Assembly: GCA_964036045.1 (NCBI GenBank)
Contig: OZ038397.1
Coordinates: 26,281,346 to 26,345,345 of the forward strand
Length of the DNA stretch: 64,000 nucleotides
Direction of reading: 5' to 3'
Source: Eutreptiella sp. 'Long Island Sound 2002'
Lineage: Eukaryota > Euglenozoa > Euglenophyceae > Eutreptiales > Eutreptiaceae
A program made the translations under genes and the position numbers. Within the stretch, counting starts at the first letter, position 1. The number at the start of each line of letters is the position of its first letter. The notes below the pieces were generated by a model. It worked only from the letters and a program-made list of their open reading frames with translations. It made no database searches and was not told the DNA's origin. Positions 56,619-64,000 of this stretch are shown piece after piece.

Positions 56619-57323
56619 TCATAGTCCTTGTACATCTGCAAATTGCGCCGGCCTCTGGAAAGCCATGATTGTACTTGCAAACCATTCAATGTCCGCGCTC
56701 CGCCTCAAGAGCCGCTCCAACCCCCGCAAATGCTTCAACCCCCGGCCCACCATCAGCTCCACCACATATGCATTCTCTCTCTCATTGAAATGCCCCAAGC
56801 CGCCTTGCCCAGGCACTGCCCACGACAACACCAGCACGCCCTCAGGAGCAAGGAGGCTCAAGAGGTTGTCCACTAACGCAGTCTCATGTTGTGGAGGCAG
56901 GTGCTCGGCCACCTCCAGACACATCACGCACATGGAGGGGTCCACCCCTTGCAGGGGGTAAGCGAGGTCGTGCACCAGGGCGCTCGGACAGTAGTCTGGA
57001 GTGCGGGGGTTGCCATCAATGCCAAGGGCGCAGAGGCCTGCCTGCAAGAACTGCCTGACATAGTCCCCACGTCCACATCCCACATCGATGACATGGGGAT
57101 CCGTTGACACTTGCCTCCACAAGTCACACAGGGCCGCACAAAGGCCTGCATCGAAGTAGTGGCCGTGCTGCATGTCGCCATCATCCAAAATCCAAAAGCC
57201 TGTGGGAGCGATCCTGCCATCAACGTGGTCGGATGCCTCCTCTGCAACCTCCGCAGCGCTGGCTCGTTGGTCGTCGGGCAGCATGCGCAGCACCCATTGA
57301 GGGATCGCTACAGGTGTGGCCAT
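56619..57323 (-). CDS. SAM-dependent class I methyltransferase
   Basis: A single-exon frame of 234 residues, chosen to start at the ATG at 57323 in a strong Kozak context (ATAACCATGGCC). The frame is open a few codons farther upstream but without an ATG. Class I signatures: motif I VIDVGCGRGDY (about 78-88), binding S-adenosylmethionine; acidic post-I GIDGN (101-105); MCLEVAEHLPP (134-144); LLAPEGVLVLSW (157-168); then PGQGGLGHFNE, a loop typical of small-molecule or sugar methyltransferases of the Methyltransf_23/11 type. The C-terminus RRSADIEWFASTIMAFQR fits the last strands. It ends at TGA. No signal peptide or membrane segment is seen. The substrate is unknown. It is the only uninterrupted non-transposon gene candidate in the window; it could be a host gene or cargo of a mobile element. 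Confidence 0.75.
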   Translation of the reverse strand: MATPVAIPQWVLRMLPDDQRASAAEVAEEASDHVDGRIAPTGFWILDDGDMQHGHYFDAGLCAALCDLWRQVSTDPHVIDVGCGRGDYVRQFLQAGLCALGIDGNPRTPDYCPSALVHDLAYPLQGVDPSMCVMCLEVAEHLPPQHETALVDNLLSLLAPEGVLVLSWAVPGQGGLGHFNERENAYVVELMVGRGLKHLRGLERLLRRSADIEWFASTIMAFQRPAQFADVQGL

Positions 57324-57625
57324 GGTTATAAGGGCTACCACTTGAGACACATCCGTGGGCGCCCCAAAAAAGTAAACCTGCGGACCCGGATGGGCTTTGG
57401 CTTAGGTTGGGTATACATTGGGTGCACTGAAACCCGCTTTGCGGGAATGTTTGCCCGGCGCGCTACTTTTCTATTAACTATCCCAACTTCAGCCCCAGAT
57501 TTACCCTCTCATGGAGAAGCCCCCCAAGTAGACCACGTTGCACTGCACACCTTCCCTACAAAGCACGTTGCATAATAAAGCAATATCTGTCAATTCAGCA
57601 ACTCCAACTGTCATCTGTATTGTAC
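57324..57625. other. Short intergenic gap with a small hairpin
   Basis: Holds a stem-loop CCCGC-TTT-GCGGG near 57431-57444 and, at about 57456, GCCCGGCGCGCTA, which also occurs at 58276. AATAAA is present on the plus strand near 57572. Confidence 0.4.
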
Positions 57626-58255
57626 TTAACAAACAACATTGGTCCCACAAGTGTGGGTGTCGATACATTCAGTACAGTAGTGCTCCTTACACTCATCACA
57701 AACTGCGACGGCGGAGCGCTTCTGGCAACACAACACACACACTTCTGCCTCATCCTCTGCCTCATCTTGCGTGGTGGCCGAGTTGCTTTGGTAGGTCCAA
57801 AAATGAGGCGGGACGTGCTCCCATGGTCCGTAGGGGGGGTGTCGAACTTGCCTCCGGTTGCAAAATTGTGTAAAATGCAACAAAATACGGACCGATTGGT
57901 GCAACTCATTGGGGCCACCACGCCAGATGTTCCTAACCAAACCCCAATGCCACAACCGAGCAAACAGCTGCTCAATGGGTGCCCTATACCACCCGTGCAC
58001 GCCATTGTAACATTGTTGGCGGGCTGTCAATGTGCCATTCTTTCTTCCAATGAGAGGCACAATGACATGAATCCGGCCTTTAGAAGCACCATCATGGCCC
58101 TCAACTTCAAAATCAAAGAAATCACCTCGGGTACGAGAAGGTCCATACCCATTCCAAATCAAAACATCTGCCGATGTCCCGGGGGCGAAGGGGCAAATCC
58201 ATATAATGTTGCCCAACATGTCAACGGCAGCAGTCCACCGGTAGGGCACGGGTCA
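57626..58255 (-). pseudogene. Harbinger/DDE_Tnp_4-type transposase C-terminal part with B-box-like zinc finger
   Basis: About 208 residues, open at the 5' end only to an in-frame TGA about two codons upstream and lacking an ATG, so a truncated or spliced 3' portion. DDE features: WTAAVDMLGNIIWICPFAPG (catalytic Asp region, then the G-T-S-x-D-V segment), HVIVPLIGRKNGTLTARQQ, CYNGVHGWYRAPIEQLFARL (catalytic Glu). An acidic linker (DEAEDEAE) leads to CVLCC, CDEC, YCTEC and DTHTC, a C-x2-C-x9-C-x2-C-x4-C-x2-C-x3-H pattern like B-box-type fingers. It would cut and paste DNA if complete. It stops with TAA at 57626, 302 bp from the methyltransferase on the same strand. Confidence 0.65.
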
Positions 58256-58890
58256 CAAAAGATGCCCGGCGCGCGCCCGGCGCGCTAGCGTTCCTCCTTT
58301 GTGTTTTGCTGAGATACACCTGGCTGTCCGCTGTTGCAGTGTGGTATCAGCTGTGCTGGCACATTCCATTCGGCTATGTTGTCCTGACTATGTCTGTCTG
58401 TTGTGCAGATACCGAGGCTCATGCTTGTCAACCCAGGGTTGGCTGAAAGGGTATTGAGAGCTTAGCGACTATTTCCCAGCATTGGTGAATGTCCCAACAC
58501 TCCGGGTGGAAGGCCCCATGGCATTGCATCAGCCATTCCACCTGCTGTTTCACATCGTGCTGTGACAGGCTTGCATGGCACAGCCTTGTCTCAGCACAGA
58601 ACACACGTGACCGTTGTTTTGTTGTCTCTGCAGTCAGCACAATGACGTGCTTGCAAAGGTGAAAAGGTGCTCGGTCACGCCTTGTGAGAGCCGTTTGTGC
58701 TCATAACAACGTTGCGCTTGACACTCTAACCTGCTTCTGCGTGAATGTGACTATCGGCGAGTGTTGTTGTAAAGGAGCCCAAAACCCAGCCTTGGGGGTT
58801 GTGTGTGAGCATGGCCTTGTCTAAACATGTGATCCCTATTTGGCTGCCACTTACCCTGATTTCAGCCATGTGCTGTGCATGCGGGTCGGG
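58256..58890. other. Spacer with GC palindrome; one unassigned minus-strand frame
   Basis: At 58262-58288 two overlapping GCCCGGCGCGC motifs form a GC palindrome. The frame 58640-58428 (minus, about 70 codons; WLMQCHGAFHPECWDIHQCW) has clustered Cys/His/Trp but no recognised family. Otherwise no gene is seen. Confidence 0.35.
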
Positions 58891-59649
58891 ATGGGGGGGT
58901 TGGGTTGGGTTGGGCTGGCGGCCTCGTGCAAGAGCAGGCCCTCGGGTGTGGGCTTCCTTCCCTGCCCCACCACGAGGCTGAACTACCTAACTGTCCGGTT
59001 CCAAGGCCGAGCGGACTGTCGACAGCCACCAGACCCCACCGAAGCGCAGGTGGGCGGAAGTTTACCAAAGCACACAAGAACCAGTCTCAGGGCAGGCAGA
59101 CCGCTCTGGGCCGCAGAACACATGATGACAGTGCCTCCGCAGTACAGAGTAATGCCCATTCGGGCGATAGCAACATATGAAAGCACTACTCAGACAAACC
59201 TGGACTCCCTGCAACACTTGCAGTTAACTCCACTCGCGTAGGGGCTGCCATGGGGCTGCCGTGACTCCGGACTCTTAGCGCCGCCATACACTCAGGCCTC
59301 GTAAAATACAGCTAAATCATGATGCTTCACTCGTACTAAACCTAACAGGTATAAGAAAGAAAGGTTCCTCTGCATATAGACTGACTCCTGGGTGGGCGGG
59401 TGGGCAGCAATAATTTTTCAAAAGCCTGTAGAACACAGCAGTGGGGGGGGGGGGGTCGAAGTGGTAAACCCAGTTTGGGGGACAAACTGGTGTTTACCAA
59501 AGCACACAAGCACCAAGTCTCAGGGCAGGCAGACCGCTCTGGTTTACCTTTCTACCCTCCCCCACTCCCCTTCATCGGCTCTCCCAACAGCTGGGTAGGG
59601 GGGGAAGGGGGGGGGATAGCTGGCAAGGAAGGGGGACGAGTTCTGTGTG
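58891..59649. repeat. Dispersed repeat and internal direct repeat
   Basis: Begins with a GGGTT run and matches 43720-43865 (CCAAGGCC, GCGGACTGT, CCAGACCCC). A ~50-bp segment TTTACCAAAGCACACAAG with CTCAGGGCAGGCAGACCGCT occurs at about 59061 and again at about 59490. No coding sequence is supported. Confidence 0.55.
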
Positions 59650-60080
59650 GGGGCTGCGGGTAAGGCATACACAACTGGGGTCAACGCCGGTCAGTGGTGC
59701 CCGACTGGCACCTGGCACTGCAGATCACATAACCGGCTGCCACGGCTCACGGCCACGGCCCCAGCCCATTGCTGATAGTATCCTGCCCCAAGGCATACAC
59801 ACGGAGGATATAACTGGTCAGCGGTGCCCCACAGGAATCGGCGCTACAGATCATAGAGCCGTCTACCACGGCTCACGGCCACGGCACCAGCCCATCGCTG
59901 ACATAATCCTGGGTCAAGTTGCGGAAATGCAGGGCAAGCAGGTCTGGGGTTAAAACTAGTCAGCCGCGCCCGCCAGGCACATGCCCGGGGGACCTTAGTG
60001 CCGGCTGCCATGGCCCACGGCCACGGCGCCAGACCAGTGGCGTCACCACCCTGGGGTAACATGCAGATGCGCGGCAGGCA
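59650..60080 (+). repeat. Diverged tandem repeat, about three units of 130-145 bp
   Basis: The core CACGGCTCACGGCCACGGC, followed by CCAGCCCAT, recurs near 59735, 59866 and (with changes) 60009. Confidence 0.75.
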
Positions 60081-60469
60081 GGGCTGTGGGTTAACCCAGG
60101 ACAGTGTCTCAACAAAAAAACTCACGGAGCATGCCTCTCAGCGGGCCCAGGGGCGGAAGAATCCGGCCACTCTCCAAACCACAGCCGGCGTCTCCTGCAC
60201 CCAAATATAAGGGAGGCCCACGCCTCCTTCCCTGTGGTGGGTGGACAGGGACAGGTACACCACCCCGCCCCCCTCCCCCTCCACTGTCAGCTGGAGCTTG
60301 CACCGCTAGGCAGTGCCTTGTCGCCTCTGAGATGGCCTGTCAACCTTGGGGCATCCCACGGGGAAGGGGTGTACAAACGCAAGCACGGGCCGCGATGGCC
60401 TGCCCTCCCCTGTCCTTCCTCCCAACGAGCCGATCGGCGGCCCCACGGAACGTCCCCTACTTTCAGGCA
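60081..60469. other. Spacer, nothing recognised
   Basis: GC-rich, with open frames on both strands that lack motifs. No gene or RNA is supported. Confidence 0.4.
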
Positions 60470-60605
60470 CGACGGCCGGCGATCCGGCGGTGCAGCTGTC
60501 CCTCCCCTTCCACCCTGCACGTCAGTCGGCGATCCGGCGGTGCTACTGTCCCACCTCCTCCTCCCGTGCACGTCAGTCGGCGATCCGACGGTGCCGCACC
60601 CCACC
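60470..60605 (+). repeat. ~51-bp tandem repeat, three units
   Basis: CGGCGATCCGGCGGTGC recurs at about 60477, 60528 and 60579 (the last as CGATCCGACGGTGC), each followed by a pyrimidine-rich spacer and GCACGTCAGT. Confidence 0.8.
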
Positions 60606-60744
60606 CAACCCCCTCCCCCCTTGTCCCGGCCCCGTACTCGTGGACTGGGGCCTCCCGGCACGCGCAACACGCTTGACAACGCACAGCCCCACCCTCAGGA
60701 CTGGATTCATAGCCGACGGCACCCCTAAGTCACGTAAGAGACTC

Positions 60745-60820
60745 CCGCGGCCCAGTAGTGAGAGCGTAGGTCTTCAGTCGTCCAGTGCGGGGGTTCGATC
60801 CCGGGCGTTGGTGCTCCTGG
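60745..60820 (+). other. tRNA-like sequence (possible SINE head)
   Basis: GGCCCAGTAGTGAGAGCG resembles a tRNA D arm (A box). GGGGGTTCGATCCCGGGC follows about 35 bp later and resembles the T arm (B box). Anticodon and T stems do not pair fully, so a tRNA-derived relic is more likely than a tRNA gene. Confidence 0.45.
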
Positions 60821-61059
60821 GATCCCTGCACGTAGAGCTCTCTAGTTGGCGACGTGGGAACCACCCCCCCCTCCAAAAACTCGCGCCACCACCGATACCG
60901 GTGGATCGGGTGGAGGTCTCGTTCGTTTTACCCCCCACCCTAGAAAAACAGAACACGTGGGAGCTACCCACCCCTGCAGCAGTGCGCACCGTCACCTGTA
61001 CTCGAACAGGTCGATGGGAGGCCCCGTCCGGTATTCGAAGGGATCGGTGGGACACCACC

Positions 61060-61135
61060 GATCCCAGGGTTCGAACCAGCTCCTTCGCGGCGCGCGCCAA
61101 GTGCGCTACCTCTAGGGCGGCTGCCTTCGGAGATA
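61060..61135 (-). other. tRNA-like sequence (possible SINE head), minus strand
   Basis: On the minus strand, GCCCTAGAGGTAGCGCACTT (A-box-like) is followed about 25 bp later by GCTGGTTCGAACCCTGGG (B-box-like). Stems are imperfect. The orientation is opposite to the copy at 60745. Confidence 0.45.
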
Positions 61136-61371
61136 CACTGGCACCCGGGTCACAGGTCAAACGCACCCGACACTCCCCCAGCGCTTTGTGTCAGCCTGCC
61201 GTGGGGATGCTGCGCTAGACCCTTGAACCAGAACGCCGGTGCGCCACTCCAGCCACGGTCACCCCAACCCCCCCCGTGCGCATCGGGCTCGTCATGGGAA
61301 TCCGGCGGACCGACGCCTGGACACCAAGTCGACACCTCTCACCCTCCCCATCCCTCTTGCTCGCAGTCACC

Positions 61372-63597
61372 ATGCCACCGGCTGCAGCCGTTATCCCCGA
61401 TGTCTCAGCGTACGCGTTCCGCGCCCTTTCTCCAGCCGACCGCGTGGCGGCCATCACCCCCAGGGACAGCTTCCCTTGCACAGGGGCCGCCTGGAACCCC
61501 CTTGCGCGCGAGCTGCTGCTCACACTCCACCACCACCCCTCCGGGGTTCTCTGCGCGGGGTGCCCAGCGGACGACGCCTTCCTGGGGTCCGTGTGCCTCA
61601 TGTGGGCGGCTGCCACCGACTCGCTGGCACACCTCGACATGGAGTCACTGCGCAACCACGCAGGCCAAATGTCGTGGCTGACCTACGGCATGGCCATCGA
61701 CGCCCTGGTGGCCTTCCACGCCCAGGCCACGCCGGCCCAAATGACCGACCTCCACTCCGAGGCCTCACTCTTTACCGCCCGCTACGGCGACCATACCCTC
61801 CGCACGCTCAGCCAGGATGAGTTCCTAATGGTCCTGTCCGGCGAGCACGACCTGAAACCCCCGGTGATGCGCCTGCCGGTGATATACTGGTTGCTCAGCT
61901 GGGCGGCCAAGCAGGCTGGGTCCGCGCTGGCGTGCCCCGACCTCCTGCCCACGGACCCTCCGACGCCTTTGCCCACCAACAGCGTCCTCACGTCCGCCTA
62001 GTGGGTCAAGGAACTGAGAGCTCATGGCCCCGATGGGGATGGCAAGCTGTGCCACCCGGGCCTCCTCATGCGGCTGTACGCCTCCAAGGAGCGCTGGCGC
62101 AAAGAAACGGCCGACGACACGTCGGATGACCCGTGGCTCCTGCAACTACGGGCGCTATCTTCCGTGGACTCCGCGGATTTCCTCACCCGACTGGACTCCC
62201 TCACCTCCGTGCCCGAGAACAAGGCCGAGGAACATGCCCAGCCACTGCTGACACTGGCTCGGGCACACCAGCTGGGCTCCAAGGCATACGGCAACATCAA
62301 CGGGGTACGAACCACGGCGGCACTGGTGGGTGTAGCCAAGTCCCTATGGCTGACCTGCCCCGCGTACCGCAAGCCTATGTTGCGGGCAGACCTGGCCCGT
62401 TACGTCGAGATCGTGGAGGAGCGGTACGAGAACAACAACCTGCAGGACCTCAAGACCAAGTCCCTGGAGGAGATAGTCCGGCTGATCGAGCAGCCTGGCT
62501 CCCAAGCCCTACCGTATGGGGACGTAGCCCGCAGGCTGGCTATGCACGACACGGTATCAGACCGGGCCTCCCAGAGCCTCCTAGTGGTCTCTACGGAGGA
62601 CACGTTCCGCCAGGCCCTGGTACAGACGTTCAGGGGCATAGAGACCAAAGCGGGGGTGACGCAAATCACGCAGACCCTCAAGAAGGAGCTCACCAGCAGG
62701 GCCTCAGACGCGGCCTTCGACTGGGTGCTTCGCCGCGGCTCCACTCCGGCCAGCCCGGCGACTGAGCCCCCCCCCGCGGGTCCGCAACAGCCCGGGCCCC
62801 GCCTCGTCACCCCGGGCCTCCAGGATGCCCAGCTTCCCGCCACCACCGCTACCCCTGCAGACGCGTCCCGCCCCCACCCCCCAGGCCGACGCCTCATCAT
62901 GCTCCGGGACCTGGAGTCCATCGGGGACACGCACCTGATGGCGGCCAGTGTGCAGCTCACCCATCTCCTCCTCACGCCCATCACCCTGACTCCCCAGATG
63001 ATCCGCCGCCGTGTCGGCATCGCCACGGTGGACGAGTCCGTATGGGCCTCCCTCTTCACCTACGGTGCGGACCGCACGTACCTGGACACCAGCATACTGC
63101 CGCCCCAGTGGTCGGTCACCCTGGCCAGCACGCGGCGTGATGGCTCCCCAATCGAGAGGTCCAGCGACTTCTGTGACGCCTCGGCGCCCGCCGTCACCCC
63201 TACCCAGACCGCTCCCAGGGACAGGCCCAAGAAGGACGCCAAACGCCCCCTCCAAGGGGACCACCAGGACACGCACCGGGCACGCCCCCCCCCCGTGGGA
63301 CCCCTCAAGCGCGGCGGTGGTGGTCTCGCGACCGGGCCAATGGCAGCCTCAGCTCCCTGCCCCGTGGCCACTGCCCGCTCCCCCGCCAGCCCCAAGTGGC
63401 CCGCGGCGCGGACACGGCCCCCTTCGATGGCACCGTGCGCCGCTGACTGCACCTCCCCCGTATTCTCCCGCGCACCATCACCCCCTTCGCCCCTCTCCTC
63501 CGCGTGGCTGAGTCCATCACTGAGACCCACACCCTCCGTCATGCGGTTGACCACATCCCCAGCCAGATACACGCTTTCCTGCCCTTCCTCCCTCTAG
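61372..63597 (+). pseudogene. LINE-C ORF1 protein, one in-frame TAG
   Basis: The start is chosen at the ATG at 61372 (GTCACCATGCC). The frame is open for 209 codons to a TAG at 61999-62001 and then continues in the same frame to 63597, about 741 codons. Across the TAG, alignment with LINE-A (LSAQRWYTEL against TSA-stop-WVKEL) suggests a lost Gln (CAG). Conserved blocks: AYAFRALSPADRV, IYWLLSWAAKQAGSALACP, LWLTCPAYRKPMLRADLARY, and near the C-terminus VDESVWASLF and QWSVTLASTRRDG. A Pro-rich linker lies at about 62760-62890. No known fold is recognised. A single stop suggests a recent or possibly still partly functional copy. Confidence 0.7.
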
Positions 63598-64000
63598 AAC
63601 AGTCAGAGCGCCCGTCTCAGACAGGACTATGGATGGCTTGCTGGACCTGGGGCGCCCTCTTTGCACTCCACACGCACTGCCAACCCCCCCAACGCCCACA
63701 CTGCTGCACCCAGGGCGGCCTCGCCCTCCTATGCCCCCCCCCCCCCCTTGCACCCTCCCCCGAAGCCCAGCTGCGTGTTCAGGCGCGCGCGCGCCTTCCT
63801 CCTGCGGTCTGGCGGCCACTTCTGTTATTCCCCTCCTTGTGGCACGTGGTTGCCTCCAGCACCATCTATTGGCTGTCAGGCACACGCGAGCACATGCTCC
63901 GCAACCACGATGTTGCACTCGTGACCCCCCCTTTCCTCAACCCCCGTGGTGACATGCTATGGTTCTGGGACGCAGTGCGGGAGCTACCGCCGGCGCCTAC
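63540..64000 (+). CDS. LINE-C ORF2, N-terminal part (partial at window end)
   Basis: A frame without stop from about 63540 to the window end, overlapping the ORF1 tail. Near its end HDVALVTPPFLNPRGDMLWF then WDAVRELPPAP aligns with LINE-B HDPSFWITPPLHVGARWTAY then WDATHVPPVP. Upstream, a Cys-containing stretch (HTHCQPPQRPHC) sits where LINE-A/B have the Cys-rich N-terminus. The start codon is uncertain. Endonuclease and RT would lie beyond the window. Confidence 0.55.

Larger units (their letters stand above)
61372..64000 (+). mobile_element. LINE-C: 5' part of a divergent relative of LINE-A/B (runs off the window)
   Basis: Contains an ORF1 homologous to LINE-A ORF1 and the start of an ORF2 homologous to LINE-A/B ORF2, in the same order, on the plus strand. 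Sequence identity to A and B is modest at the protein level, so it is a different subfamily. Confidence 0.75.

Noticed and set aside
61999-62001. Reassigned UAG codon in this organism
   Set aside because: Other premature TAG codons align with Trp, and the methyltransferase and other frames end normally; mutation is the simpler reading.

Overview
The window is eukaryotic, repeat-dominated nuclear DNA, probably from a unicellular alga. A green alga of chlorophyte or prasinophyte type fits best; this is inference, not proof. The supporting points are large LINE-type retrotransposons with apurinic-like endonuclease, reverse transcriptase (RT) and RNase H domains, a Harbinger-type transposase piece, Kozak-like starts (ACCATGG, CACCATGC), no bacterial-style operons or ribosome binding sites, long minisatellites, and a Cys/His-repeat plus nuclease gene of a kind known from algae and giant viruses. 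I see no rRNA, no convincing functional tRNA and no CRISPR array.

Layout. 1-2.0 kb: three tandem, differently damaged copies of the Cys/His-repeat nuclease gene. 2.0-20.7 kb: an 85-bp satellite of roughly 95 units. It is split by LINE-D (8.5-15.8 kb, minus strand) and by an AT-richer 2.6-kb insert (17.0-19.6 kb) that carries a foldback repeat, a 31-bp tandem repeat and tRNA-like sequences. 20.7-21.7 kb: spacer with possible coding remnants. 21.7-33.5 kb: GC-rich repeats, namely a composite (TATGG)n(TTG)n family, a ~284-bp tandem repeat, and a ~6.4-kb 23-bp minisatellite whose six frames are all largely open. 33.8-41.5 kb: LINE-A (minus). 41.5-49.1 kb: further copies of the GC-rich module found downstream of LINE-A, plus a 50-bp minisatellite. 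49.1-55.2 kb: LINE-B (minus), whose ORF1 is cut by a long TATGG tract. 55.4-58.3 kb: the most gene-like stretch, with an intact methyltransferase and a Harbinger-type DDE fragment carrying a B-box-like zinc finger. 58.3-61.3 kb: small repeats and tRNA-like elements. 61.4-64.0 kb (plus): the 5' part of LINE-C, a divergent relative of LINE-A and LINE-B that runs off the window.

LINE-A, -B and -C form one family: an ORF1 protein with recognisable homology between A/B and C, then an ORF2 with an N-terminal Cys-rich stretch, endonuclease, an RT with a YSDD active site, RNase H and a terminal zinc knuckle. LINE-D is a separate lineage: unrelated ORF1, YADD RT, and the zinc knuckle before RNase H. 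All four are damaged by frameshifts or stops. Most other long open frames are products of tandem repeats whose period is not a multiple of three and are not annotated as genes.
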